Positions 8,430-18,208 of a stretch of DNA of 64,000 bases are shown in pieces; position 1 is the first letter of the stretch, and each line of letters starts with the position of its first letter. Under the pieces are notes generated by a model, which saw only the letters and a program-made list of their open reading frames with translations, had not been told where the DNA came from and made no database searches. The translations under genes and the position numbers were made by a program. Source of the stretch: Lyticum sinuosum. Lineage in GTDB: Bacteria > Pseudomonadota > Alphaproteobacteria > Rickettsiales > Midichloriaceae. Location: the NCBI RefSeq assembly GCF_034471385.1, contig NZ_JARGYU010000002.1, positions 124,001 through 188,000 of the forward strand, read 5' to 3'.

Positions 8430-10361
8430 ATGTTAATAAACACATTATTTGTGGTATTTGTATTTTCTCCGATAGTATTTGTACTATTACTATTATTTTT
8501 ACAAAAATGCCTATCTCATAATAAATTGATAATTTTAGCAAATATTAATATTTTATCTGTAGCTATTTTTTTTAATTATTTAATTTTTAATAAGTTAAAT
8601 ACTAATATTATTCTTTGGGAAATCATTGATATTTATGATATAAAGGCTAATTTTTCTATAAAAGCTGACGCACTGTCCATTTATATGTTAAATATAGTCT
8701 CTAATATATCATTCATAGTACATATGTATTCTATAAAATACATGCAAAATGATGAAGGAAAACTTAGATTTACTATCTATTTATCAACTTTTACATTTGC
8801 AATGTTTATATTAGTTGTTGCTGATAATATGATTCAAATATTTATCGGATGGGAAGGAGTTGGTCTTATATCATATCTTTTAATAGGATTTTGGTATGAC
8901 AAAAGCGATGCATTAGAAGCAGCAAAAAAAGCATTTATAGTAAATAGAATAAGCGATTTTGCATTACTTTTTGGAATTATAGTAATAGTACATACTTTTC
9001 AGGGAATAGATTTTGATTCTATATTGAATAATAATAAAATATTGGAAGCAAAAGAATTAATTATATTCAAATTTTATAATAAATCTTTAAATAAATTGGA
9101 TTTATGTTGTATTTTTTTGCTGATCGGATGTATGGGAAAATCAGCACAAATACTATTTCATATATGGTTACCTGATGCTATGAAAGGACCAACTCCAGCA
9201 TCTGCACTTATTCATGCAGCAACAATGGTAACTGCTGGGATATTTTTGATAGTTCGGTGTAATCTATTATTCAGCAATTCTGATATTATTTTAAATATAG
9301 TATTATATATTGGAATATTAACAGCATTATTTGGCGCAATATCAGCAGTCTCACAAGATGATATCAAAAAAATAATAGCTTATTCTACATGTAGTCAATT
9401 AGGATATATGTTTGCTGCTTGTGGAACAAAAGCATTTACTGCTGCTATGTTTCATTTACTAACTCATGCTTTCTTCAAAGCTCTTTTATTTCTTGGTGCT
9501 GGAAGTATCATTCATAGTATTAATGGAGAACAAAATATCAAAAAAATGGGGAAATTAGCGAATTATATTCCATATACTTTTTCTATGATGCTTGTAGGTA
9601 GTATGAATCTATCAGGAGTTTATCCACTCTCAGGTTTTTTTTCAAAAGATTTAATATTACAAAATCTTTATATTTCTAATCATAAATGTGTTTTTTATAT
9701 TGCTTTATTAGTTAGTATATTAACTACAATATATTGTACAAGACTTATATTTTACGTTTTTATTAAAGATAATAATTTTAATTTTTGCATTAATGAAATA
9801 AATCCACATGATCCACCATTTTTGATGAAATTAGCAATGATAATTTTATCAATAGGATCTATTTTTTTTGGTATTTTAGAAAAATCATTAGGAGAAAATA
9901 GTATAAATTTTTGGGAAAATATAATTATTAAAGATAATTTAAAATTAAAAGAAATTATTCCAATTCATATACAATTTATAATAAATTCTATAGGAACAGT
10001 ATTTTTTATAATATCAATGATATTTTTTTATAAAAAAACATCAATTTCAAATACTATTTCTAATAAAAATAATATTACTTTTTTTGAAAAATTAACTAAA
10101 AATGCTTTTTATTTTGATTTAATTTATGAAAAAATTTTTTTAAGAAGTTTTTACACTATAGTAAAATATATGAATGATTTTATAGAAAAACGTTTTTTTA
10201 ATAATATTACAAATTACTTAGTACTTTATTGTTTTTCTATGGCTAAAAATCAACAAAAAATATATAATGGGCAAATTAGTCATTATGCAATGATTATATT
10301 TTTATTCACTATAGGTATGATTTATTATATTGGAATGAGGCATATTTTTTACATTATTTAA
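8430..10361 (+). CDS. nuoL: NADH-quinone oxidoreductase subunit L
   Basis: The large antiporter-like proton-pumping subunit at the distal end of complex I. It has 643 residues and about sixteen transmembrane helices. Conserved segments are GWEGVGLISYLLIGFWY (about 140-156) with the channel Glu, LPDAMKGPTPASALIHAATM (about 245-264), an AYSTCSQLGYMFAACG region, and HAFFKALLFLGAGSIIH with the buried Lys and His. The lateral amphipathic helix region near the C-terminus is recognisable only by position, and the last hydrophobic helix ends the protein. Codon and amino-acid use is strongly biased to Ile, Asn and Lys, as in its neighbours. Confidence 0.96.
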   Translation: MLINTLFVVFVFSPIVFVLLLLFLQKCLSHNKLIILANINILSVAIFFNYLIFNKLNTNIILWEIIDIYDIKANFSIKADALSIYMLNIVSNISFIVHMYSIKYMQNDEGKLRFTIYLSTFTFAMFILVVADNMIQIFIGWEGVGLISYLLIGFWYDKSDALEAAKKAFIVNRISDFALLFGIIVIVHTFQGIDFDSILNNNKILEAKELIIFKFYNKSLNKLDLCCIFLLIGCMGKSAQILFHIWLPDAMKGPTPASALIHAATMVTAGIFLIVRCNLLFSNSDIILNIVLYIGILTALFGAISAVSQDDIKKIIAYSTCSQLGYMFAACGTKAFTAAMFHLLTHAFFKALLFLGAGSIIHSINGEQNIKKMGKLANYIPYTFSMMLVGSMNLSGVYPLSGFFSKDLILQNLYISNHKCVFYIALLVSILTTIYCTRLIFYVFIKDNNFNFCINEINPHDPPFLMKLAMIILSIGSIFFGILEKSLGENSINFWENIIIKDNLKLKEIIPIHIQFIINSIGTVFFIISMIFFYKKTSISNTISNKNNITFFEKLTKNAFYFDLIYEKIFLRSFYTIVKYMNDFIEKRFFNNITNYLVLYCFSMAKNQQKIYNGQISHYAMIIFLFTIGMIYYIGMRHIFYII

Positions 10362-10428
10362 ATTATTTTAAATTATATATTAAAAAGTCTTATATATAAA
10401 ATTTTTATCATAAAAATCTAATAAATAT

Positions 10429-12090
10429 ATGCAAGAATATTCAATATTAATTAATTTATTAATAATAATTCCATTTCTTTCAGGATTATTTTTAATTTTT
10501 AATCATCAAAATTTTTTACTATCTCTTATTATTAAAATTATTCATTTTATATTCCCTGTAAATTTTTTTTATAAATTTTTAAGATTAAAAAAAAATTCGA
10601 AATTAAAGAAAAATAACGAAAAAAACAAAAAAGTAAAAAATTATCCTGAATTATTAGTTTGGATTGCAAGTTTTATTTCTTTTATTATATCTTTATTATT
10701 ATTTTTTGACTTAAAAAATGGAATAGAATCTTATAACTTCATATATAATATATCTAGAGAATATAATATAAATTATTCATTACAAATAAATAATCTAAAT
10801 ATTTATCTTATTTTACTTACAAATATTATAAGTATAATAGCTATTATAGAATCACCAATAAAAAATAACATTAATTCTAATGATTCTAATGATTCTAATG
10901 ATAATATTGTTAAAAATGAGATTTATCTACTTAATGAGTCTCATTTAGATATTAAGGAAGAAAATAAATCAATTGTACAAAATAATATATATTATGCGTT
11001 AGTTTTAATATTATCAGCTGGAATAAATACGTTTTTCCTAGCTAAAGATATAGTACTTTTTTATATTTTATATGAATTTATTTTAATACCAACTTTCATA
11101 ATAATAGGAGTGTGGGGTGGAAAAAATAAAAATTATGCTGCAATGAAATTTTTTCTATATACATTTATTTTATCTATAATATCATTGGTCGCAATTATAT
11201 TTATAATATCTTTTTTAAAAAATTCAGATATAGATTATATATCTAACAATATAAATATTATTCCAAAAGAATATACAATATGGCTTTGGATAGCATTTCT
11301 AATATCATTTGCTGTGAAAATTCCAATGATACCATTTCATACATGGTTACCTGATGCTCATGTTGAAGCACCAACCGGTGGATCAATAATTTTAGCAGCC
11401 ATTTTACTAAAAATGGGTGGATATGCAATGCAAAAAATACTAATACCATTTTTCCCAGAGATTTCAGAAAACTTTTCCAATTTAATAATAGGATGGAGTT
11501 GTTTTACAATGATATATACATCTTTTATTGCTTTTTCTCAACAAGATATGAAAAAAATGATAGCTTATTCTTCAATATCTCATATGTCATATCTTACAGC
11601 TTCTATATTTGCTGGTACAAAATATAGTCAATTAGCTGCTACAATTCAAATGATAAGTCATGGACTTATATCAGCAGGAATTTTTCTTTTAATAGGCATT
11701 ATATCTGAAATTACACATGATAGATCTATATCTAAATACTCAGGAATCGCTAGAACTAATCCTAAAATTGCTGTATTTTTCATAGCTTTTGTAATGGCAT
11801 CAATAGGATTTCCTGGAACATCTGGATTTATAGCTGAATTTATTTGTCTCAATGCAGTTTTTTTAAATAATACAATCTATGGATTAATTATGACTAGTGG
11901 AATGATTTTTAGTGCAATTTATATTATAAATCTAATTGAAAAGATAATTTTTGGAACATCAAGTATTGATTCTAAAGCAATAAAACCATTGAACTTCAGT
12001 AGAATAATTACTTTATCTTTTTTAATCTTTTTAATTATATTAATTGGTTTAAAACCTTCTAGTATATTTTATGAATTCCCAAAAAAATAG
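10429..12090 (+). CDS. nuoM: NADH-quinone oxidoreductase subunit M
   Basis: Second antiporter-like subunit of complex I, 553 residues against about 500 in most bacteria. Diagnostic blocks are FYILYEFILIPTFIIIGVWG with the conserved Glu, IPFHTWLPDAHVEAPTGGS followed by AAILLKMGGYA, and FSQQDMKKMIAYSSISHMSY. The extra length is mainly an Asn/Ser/Asp/Glu-rich loop at about residues 140-185, which contains a threefold SND repeat coded by 9-base units near 10876-10902. It is followed by nuoN after 75 bases. Confidence 0.96.
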   Translation: MQEYSILINLLIIIPFLSGLFLIFNHQNFLLSLIIKIIHFIFPVNFFYKFLRLKKNSKLKKNNEKNKKVKNYPELLVWIASFISFIISLLLFFDLKNGIESYNFIYNISREYNINYSLQINNLNIYLILLTNIISIIAIIESPIKNNINSNDSNDSNDNIVKNEIYLLNESHLDIKEENKSIVQNNIYYALVLILSAGINTFFLAKDIVLFYILYEFILIPTFIIIGVWGGKNKNYAAMKFFLYTFILSIISLVAIIFIISFLKNSDIDYISNNINIIPKEYTIWLWIAFLISFAVKIPMIPFHTWLPDAHVEAPTGGSIILAAILLKMGGYAMQKILIPFFPEISENFSNLIIGWSCFTMIYTSFIAFSQQDMKKMIAYSSISHMSYLTASIFAGTKYSQLAATIQMISHGLISAGIFLLIGIISEITHDRSISKYSGIARTNPKIAVFFIAFVMASIGFPGTSGFIAEFICLNAVFLNNTIYGLIMTSGMIFSAIYIINLIEKIIFGTSSIDSKAIKPLNFSRIITLSFLIFLIILIGLKPSSIFYEFPKK

Positions 12091-12165
12091 AATATATTTC
12101 TATATACTAAATAAATTCATATTATAAATATATTAATAAATAACAATTCATATCAAATAAGTATT

Positions 12166-13797
12166 ATGAGAGTTGTATCATCTGTATATGTACTTTTTTC
12201 TATACTGTTATTATCACTTATTATGTTGATAATAGGAGTATTTTTTCGTCATTCTCCTAAAAATATTGTAAAACTCTTCTATAATAGTGGAATATTTGTC
12301 ATTATATGTTCTTTATTATATTTTTATCAAATAAATAATATAAAACCACATTATAATCATTTTCTTTTTAATAATTCTATATATATTAGTTCTTCAGATT
12401 TGATAATTCTTTTCTTTTTTTTAATCTTATGGGGAATTAGTATGATAATTACTGCAAATTGGATAGATAAAATCCGATCTTTAAATGATAATAACAATAA
12501 TAATATTATAAATAATAATAAAAATAATAATAAAAATTTTATTAATTCTCATAATACTTATCAAACTCCGTATAATAATACTTCTAATATATTAACATTT
12601 GAGATACCAGGTTTATTATTATTATGTGCTTTTATTTTATCGCTTTTGATATTAGTTAACGATATGATGACTGCTTATTTAGCCATAGAAGCTTCTTCTC
12701 TTATAATGTATCCAATTATTGTTTGTTATTCAGAATCTAAAAATAAACGTATATATGCTTTAGAAGGAGTAATTAAATATTTTATATTTAATGGAGTAAT
12801 GAGTGTTTTTTACTTAGCTGGAGTAGCTATGTTATATTTTGAAGTAAATTCTATTAATATATTAGAAATAGAATCTAAAAATTTTATTGATAACTTAAAT
12901 ACATTATTTTTATCAAAAGATAAAATATCATTAATATCTCATATTGGTGGTTTAATGATATTAATTTCTATATCTGGAAAAATAGGATTAGCACCGCTTC
13001 ATTTTTGGACATTAGATTTATACCAATCAGCACCTACTTTTGTGATGTTGTTTTTAAGTAGTGCTAATAAAATAGCATTTGTATCTTTTTTTATAAAAAT
13101 ATTTTTATCTCCTACTTTTTTATCTTTTAAAATACACGATATAATTTGGACTCTTTCAATAATATCGTTAGTAATTGGAAGTTTAGGTGGAATAATGCAA
13201 AGCAATATAAAAAGAATATTAGCTTATAGTACTATCTATAATCTTGCTTTTATTTCTCTAATTATAACGTCATATGGCTTTAGGATTTCAGATAACTTAA
13301 TTAGTAGTAGTGAGTTTATAAAGCATAAATCAATTCATTATACAATTATATATTTTGGGGCAATAGCTATGCCTTCGTTTTTAACTTTGCTTATTTTAGA
13401 ATTTAAAACTAATAATACATATTATAATATCAATGATATAAAAAATATCGGTAAATCTCATCCATTTATTGCTTTTTGTTTAACAATTTTGTTATTATCT
13501 ATGGCAGGATTACCACCATTTGCCGGATTTATAATTAAGTTTGAAACATTACAGTTATTATTACGTAGTGAAATGTATTGGACTATTGGTATAATATTGA
13601 TAACATCATCTATCAGTGTATTTTATTATTTAAGAATAATATCTTTTATATACTTTCCAAATACTAAAAATTATTTAGTAGATAAAGATAAAATATTACA
13701 ATCTGATACAAATCAGATCAAAAATTATAATTTTTCAGAGATATTTTTATTTTTTGCTACAATGTTCAATATATTATATATAGTATTTTGGTATTAA
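12166..13797 (+). CDS. nuoN: NADH-quinone oxidoreductase subunit N
   Basis: Third antiporter-like complex I subunit, 543 residues against about 480 in most bacteria. The family is recognised from AIEASSLIMYPIIVCYSES (channel Glu), ALEGVIKYFIFNGVMSVFYL, GLAPLHFWTLDLYQSAPTF, and AYSTIYNLAFISLII near the middle, with a late MAGLPPFAGFIIKFE motif. An Asn-rich loop at about residues 106-140 accounts for part of the extra length. It closes the nuoJ-N unit; rmuC starts 24 bases later, so rmuC may be co-transcribed. Confidence 0.95.
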   Translation: MRVVSSVYVLFSILLLSLIMLIIGVFFRHSPKNIVKLFYNSGIFVIICSLLYFYQINNIKPHYNHFLFNNSIYISSSDLIILFFFLILWGISMIITANWIDKIRSLNDNNNNNIINNNKNNNKNFINSHNTYQTPYNNTSNILTFEIPGLLLLCAFILSLLILVNDMMTAYLAIEASSLIMYPIIVCYSESKNKRIYALEGVIKYFIFNGVMSVFYLAGVAMLYFEVNSINILEIESKNFIDNLNTLFLSKDKISLISHIGGLMILISISGKIGLAPLHFWTLDLYQSAPTFVMLFLSSANKIAFVSFFIKIFLSPTFLSFKIHDIIWTLSIISLVIGSLGGIMQSNIKRILAYSTIYNLAFISLIITSYGFRISDNLISSSEFIKHKSIHYTIIYFGAIAMPSFLTLLILEFKTNNTYYNINDIKNIGKSHPFIAFCLTILLLSMAGLPPFAGFIIKFETLQLLLRSEMYWTIGIILITSSISVFYYLRIISFIYFPNTKNYLVDKDKILQSDTNQIKNYNFSEIFLFFATMFNILYIVFWY

Positions 13798-13821
13798 TTT
13801 ATATTTTTATATATTTTTATT

Positions 13822-15189
13822 GTGCATCAAATAATCTTTCAGTACTTATATTTTTTTATAGGAATATCTATTCTTTTGGGAATTATTCTTTTATTTAAAA
13901 TATTAAAAAAAAATTCTATTCTATTACAGGAAATATCATATAAAATTCTTATATTTGAACAAGAAAATCAAAAAATAATAGAAAATTTAGATATAATATT
14001 AACACAAAATAATAAAAATTATGAATCATTAATGATTATAGATCAAGCACATAAATATATTTCTGATATCATACATCATAGCAATCAACATAATGATAAT
14101 AAATTAGAAAATATAAGAAAAGCAATAGACTATAAATTAGATCATATTCAAAATGATACTAATAATAAGATCGAAATAATGCGACAGGTAATTGATGAAA
14201 AACTAGAAACAATTCGGCTGACAGTTGATGAAAAACTTCAAACTACTCTAGAGAAAAGATTAAAAGATTCATTTGATCTTGTAAGTAGACGTTTAGAAAT
14301 TGTACACAGAGGATTAGGAGAAATGCAATCTCTTGCTAATAACGTTGGGGATCTAAAAAATATACTTACTAATGTTAAAACGCGTGGTATTTGGGGAGAA
14401 GTACAATTAGAATCTATTTTATCTCAAATTCTACTTCCAGTTCAATATGAAAAGAATTTTGCAATAAATCCAAAATCAACAGAAAGAGTTGAATTTGCAA
14501 TAAAATTACCTGGTGGAGAGAATGGAATGAATATTTTTTTACCAATTGATGCTAAATTTCCAATGAGTGATTATGAGAGATTAATAAATAATCATATTGA
14601 AGAGAATAATAATCAACAAATCAATATTAACAATAATATTAACAAAGAAAATTTTATTGAATCAGAAAATATAATAAATCATTCTAAAATATATATTAAT
14701 GATAAAATAGATAAAAAAAATGTAAAATATATAAAAAATCTCGAAAATTTTATAAAAAAATCTGCAAAAAGTATTTCAGAAAAATATATTATACCACCAT
14801 ATAGTACTGATTTTGCGATAATGTTTATTCCTGTTGAATCAGTTTATTCAGAAGCTCTTCAAATACCAGGAATAATTGATGAGATTCAAAGAGAATATAG
14901 AGTTGTTATTGCTGGACCAACAACATTATCAGCAATACTTAATAGCTTAAGAATGGGTTTTAGAACTCTTGCTATTGCTGAAAAATCTAGTAAAATCTGG
15001 GAAATATTAGAGATAATTAAAAAGGATTTTAATAATTTCTCAGTACTTTTATCAAAAACTAAACTAAAATTAGATCAGGCAAGTGAAGCTATTTCATTGG
15101 CAGAAAAAAGATCTATTGCAATAGAATCACGTCTTACAAAATTTTCCCGCCATGAAACAAGAAAGATTTCAAATACAGAAGATAAATAA
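13822..15189 (+). CDS. rmuC: RmuC-family DNA recombination protein
   Basis: A 455-residue RmuC family protein, thought to limit recombination at inverted repeats. It has an N-terminal membrane anchor (about 5-28), a long coiled coil (about 40-155), and a PD-(D/E)XK-like nuclease-fold core. Core motifs are NVKTRGIWGEVQLESIL, the LPGGENG region followed by LPIDAKFPMSDYERL, FIPVESVYSEAL, and VVIAGPTTLSAILNSLRMGF. A 70-residue Asn/Lys/Ile-rich insertion follows DYERL. The start is GTG, chosen because the membrane anchor begins immediately after it. It converges with glmS. Confidence 0.92.
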   Translation: MHQIIFQYLYFFIGISILLGIILLFKILKKNSILLQEISYKILIFEQENQKIIENLDIILTQNNKNYESLMIIDQAHKYISDIIHHSNQHNDNKLENIRKAIDYKLDHIQNDTNNKIEIMRQVIDEKLETIRLTVDEKLQTTLEKRLKDSFDLVSRRLEIVHRGLGEMQSLANNVGDLKNILTNVKTRGIWGEVQLESILSQILLPVQYEKNFAINPKSTERVEFAIKLPGGENGMNIFLPIDAKFPMSDYERLINNHIEENNNQQININNNINKENFIESENIINHSKIYINDKIDKKNVKYIKNLENFIKKSAKSISEKYIIPPYSTDFAIMFIPVESVYSEALQIPGIIDEIQREYRVVIAGPTTLSAILNSLRMGFRTLAIAEKSSKIWEILEIIKKDFNNFSVLLSKTKLKLDQASEAISLAEKRSIAIESRLTKFSRHETRKISNTEDK

Positions 15190-15210
15190 TATTTTACAAT
15201 AAAATTTTAT

Positions 15211-15231
15211 AATATTAATAATATTAATATT
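15211..15231. terminator. AT-only hairpin between convergent rmuC and glmS
   Basis: AATATTAAT and ATTAATATT make a perfect 9-bp stem around an AAT loop, followed on the plus strand by TTTTAT. It could stop rmuC transcripts and, in the other direction, glmS. The stem has no G or C, so chance is possible in sequence this AT-rich. Confidence 0.4.
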
Positions 15232-15280
15232 TTTTATACTGAAATATAAATTTTTTGTTTTTAATATTAAATATATTCTT

Positions 15281-17452
15281 TTATTCTACTGTTAATGATT
15301 TTGCTAAATTTCTTGGTCTATCTATATTATTACCTAAGAATATTGTTGCATAACCTACTATAATCTGCATTGCTATTATATAAATAAAACAAGAACTATA
15401 AATATCAGCAGAAGGTAATATAATTATATCCTCTGAAATATTTTTAAATCTCTTAGCAGAATTTTCACTTGTTAAAACAATCAAATTACCATTTCTTGCT
15501 TTAATCTCTTGTGAAGTACTGATGATTTTTTCCAATGCATTAATTTCTTCATCACAAGCTATAATTACAGCTGTTACTTTTTCATCAATAAGAGCTAATG
15601 GTCCATGCTTAAATTCTCCTCCAGCAATATTTTCACATGGAATATAAGTTAATTCTTTCATTTTTAATGACATCTCTAAAGATAATGGATAAGATATTCC
15701 ACGACCAATAAAGACTATAAGACGAGATTTTATAATTTTTTGTGCAATTTCTATAAATTTTATATTTAATTTTTGATTAGATAATATAAATTGTGATTTA
15801 TATATTATTGATTCAATAATCTTAAAAAGATTTTGATTTTTTTCTGAAAATGAGTTTAATATCTTAGTATTAAATAAATCAATTTCATTCTCTAGATTTA
15901 ATTTATTTTTTATATCACTATTTTCATTAATATTATGATTTAATACAATCCAACCAGCTTGAACTCCTATTAGTAATAAAAACATAAGTTGAGCAGTATA
16001 AACTTTAGTAGATGCGACTGAATACTCTATACCAGACATTGTATTTATAACATAATCAACATCATTTGCTAATTTTGTATTCATTCTATTAATTAATCCG
16101 ATAGTTATTGCTTTAGGATCAATTTTTTTTAAATATTTGAATGCTAAAATTATATCAGCTGTTTCACCAGATTGAGAAATAAAAATATATAAAATTTTTT
16201 CATTTGGACGAATAGCACTAATTAAAAATTCTGATGCAATTTCTGTTCTACAATTTATTCCTTTAGAAGAAAGTCTATCGAACCAATAATTAGCACAACA
16301 AGCTGCATTATATGATGTGCCACATGCTACAAAGCAAACAGAATTAAAAGCTGAAAAATCTAAAGATGATAAAGAACTTATAATTGCAGATGAGTTCTTA
16401 GATATATTTTGAATTATATTTTTTGATATATTATTTAAGATATCTGGCTGTTCATTAATTTCTTGCCAAAAATGAGAATTATATAAATTTATTAGATTTA
16501 TATTATTGAATTCAAAATTATTTTGAATAAAATTGAAGTAATTAGTTTTTTTTTCAATATTAGAATTATTTTGAGTATAAGAATTATATTCAGGATAAAA
16601 TCTATTATCGAATTTATCAAAACAATATACTTCTTCTGCTATAATTAGTGATTTTTCTCCATCTTTTAAATTATATATTAAATAATCACTATTAGGAAGA
16701 GCAACTATATCAGAAACAATATAAATTGATTTACTTTTTTTATCTATTGATAGAATTAGTGGTAATCCTTTACATACTATAACCATACAATTAGGAATAG
16801 CAATAGATGTAAAAACAACACTATATACACCTACTGCCTTTTTACATGATAAAGTTACTGCAATATAAAAAAAAATACTTGTAATATTTTTGTTATCAAT
16901 TTGATTGATATCAATATCAATCATTAAATTTTTATTAACAAGAGCTGCTAAAATCTCAGTATCTGTATCTCCTTCTAATTTTTCATCAATATCATCTATT
17001 ATTTCATCATAGTTACTAATAATACCATTATGAACTGCACATACAGTTCCTGATAAAATAGGATGAGCATTAGGGAGAGTTGGCTTTCCGTGTGTAGCCC
17101 ATCTAGTATGCCCTATTCCTAATGAAAATGTATTACTATTATTTTTTTCTGAAAATATTTCTTGTAAACTTGAGCATTTATCTATTTTTTTATAAATATG
17201 CCCAATAGTATCTTTAAATAAAGTAATATCAATTTTTTCAGTTTTATTATCTAATTTTTGGCTAAATTTTTTTAAATTTTTTAAATTATCAAGAAATTTA
17301 TCTATTGTAATTTGTTTATGAGTATTTTTTGTATTATAAAATACAGCAACACCTGCTGAATCATAACCTCTATACTCTAAACTACATAATCCTTTAATTA
17401 ATCTATCAATTACACATTCTTTAGAATCAAATATTGCAATTATTCCACACAT
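15281..17452 (-). CDS. glmS: glutamine--fructose-6-phosphate aminotransferase
   Basis: Makes glucosamine-6-phosphate from fructose-6-phosphate and glutamine, the entry to peptidoglycan and lipid A sugars. At 723 residues it is far longer than the usual 605-610. The N-terminal class II glutaminase starts MCGIIAIF with the catalytic Cys2, followed by RGYDSAG, GHTRWATHGKP and AVHNGIISNYDE. Two SIS domains follow (ACGTSYNA, FISQSGETADI; GRGISYPLSLE, KELTYIPCE), ending in RPRNLAKSLTVE. The extra length comes from Asn/Lys-rich insertions at about residues 45-90 and 280-340. It is preceded by the esterase gene on the same strand. Confidence 0.96.
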   Translation of the reverse strand: MCGIIAIFDSKECVIDRLIKGLCSLEYRGYDSAGVAVFYNTKNTHKQITIDKFLDNLKNLKKFSQKLDNKTEKIDITLFKDTIGHIYKKIDKCSSLQEIFSEKNNSNTFSLGIGHTRWATHGKPTLPNAHPILSGTVCAVHNGIISNYDEIIDDIDEKLEGDTDTEILAALVNKNLMIDIDINQIDNKNITSIFFYIAVTLSCKKAVGVYSVVFTSIAIPNCMVIVCKGLPLILSIDKKSKSIYIVSDIVALPNSDYLIYNLKDGEKSLIIAEEVYCFDKFDNRFYPEYNSYTQNNSNIEKKTNYFNFIQNNFEFNNINLINLYNSHFWQEINEQPDILNNISKNIIQNISKNSSAIISSLSSLDFSAFNSVCFVACGTSYNAACCANYWFDRLSSKGINCRTEIASEFLISAIRPNEKILYIFISQSGETADIILAFKYLKKIDPKAITIGLINRMNTKLANDVDYVINTMSGIEYSVASTKVYTAQLMFLLLIGVQAGWIVLNHNINENSDIKNKLNLENEIDLFNTKILNSFSEKNQNLFKIIESIIYKSQFILSNQKLNIKFIEIAQKIIKSRLIVFIGRGISYPLSLEMSLKMKELTYIPCENIAGGEFKHGPLALIDEKVTAVIIACDEEINALEKIISTSQEIKARNGNLIVLTSENSAKRFKNISEDIIILPSADIYSSCFIYIIAMQIIVGYATIFLGNNIDRPRNLAKSLTVE

Positions 17453-17530
17453 ATTTAATATTAATAATTATTTTTAATATTTTTTTTATTTTATATAAAA
17501 TCTATTAAATTTAATAATTTATAAAAAATT

Positions 17531-18175
17531 TTATAAACTTAATATTTTTAGTATATTATCAAATGCTATATGTCCAACAGTATGATCAATATTTCTTTCA
17601 ATGATCAACTTACTATTGAGACCTAAATCTAAAAAAGTATTATGTGCTTCTTCAGATAAATGATAATCTACAATATTATCATTATCTCCATGTGTTATAA
17701 CGATTGTACAGTCACGAGCATTTTCACTTAATTCATTTTTAAGGTGATGCGAAGCTATGAGAGCTCCAGAGCACATTATTAGACCCATAACATTATGAGT
17801 TTTATAACGCATAGCAGCGTGTGCAGCAAGCATTGCTCCTTGTGAAAAACCCATTATATATAATGGGAGATTGGGATTAACAATATTATCCATAAAATTA
17901 GTTATAACCGCAGTAGCAGATGTTACACCACGTAACATACTTATTGGATCTCTATTGATTAAACTAAACCATTGATAACCATCTATATTATCACCTTCAA
18001 ACCGATTTGGAGCATCTGGAGCAATAAAATCTACATTAGGAATATAATTTTGTATTTCTTCTGCAATAGTTAAAATATTTTTACCATTTGATCCATATCC
18101 ATGTAAAATTATAACCTGCTTATTTGGAGCAACTTTAGATTTTAATTTGTGATAATTAAGTAATTTAGTAGACAT
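17531..18175 (-). CDS. phospholipase/carboxylesterase family alpha/beta hydrolase
   Basis: A 214-residue cytoplasmic serine hydrolase of the YpfH/carboxylesterase type. The nucleophile sits in GFSQGAML, the acid is probably the Asp in THGDNDNIVDY, and the His is in TVGHIAF near the C-terminus; an early ILHGYGSNG supplies the oxyanion loop. The natural substrate is unknown. It lies 33 bases after leuS and 78 bases before glmS on the same strand, so the three may be transcribed together. An AT-only inverted repeat overlaps its stop codon. Confidence 0.85.
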   Translation of the reverse strand: MSTKLLNYHKLKSKVAPNKQVIILHGYGSNGKNILTIAEEIQNYIPNVDFIAPDAPNRFEGDNIDGYQWFSLINRDPISMLRGVTSATAVITNFMDNIVNPNLPLYIMGFSQGAMLAAHAAMRYKTHNVMGLIMCSGALIASHHLKNELSENARDCTIVITHGDNDNIVDYHLSEEAHNTFLDLGLNSKLIIERNIDHTVGHIAFDNILKILSL

Positions 18176-18208
18176 AATTAATTATAGAAAATATAAAGAT
18201 TGTTAATT

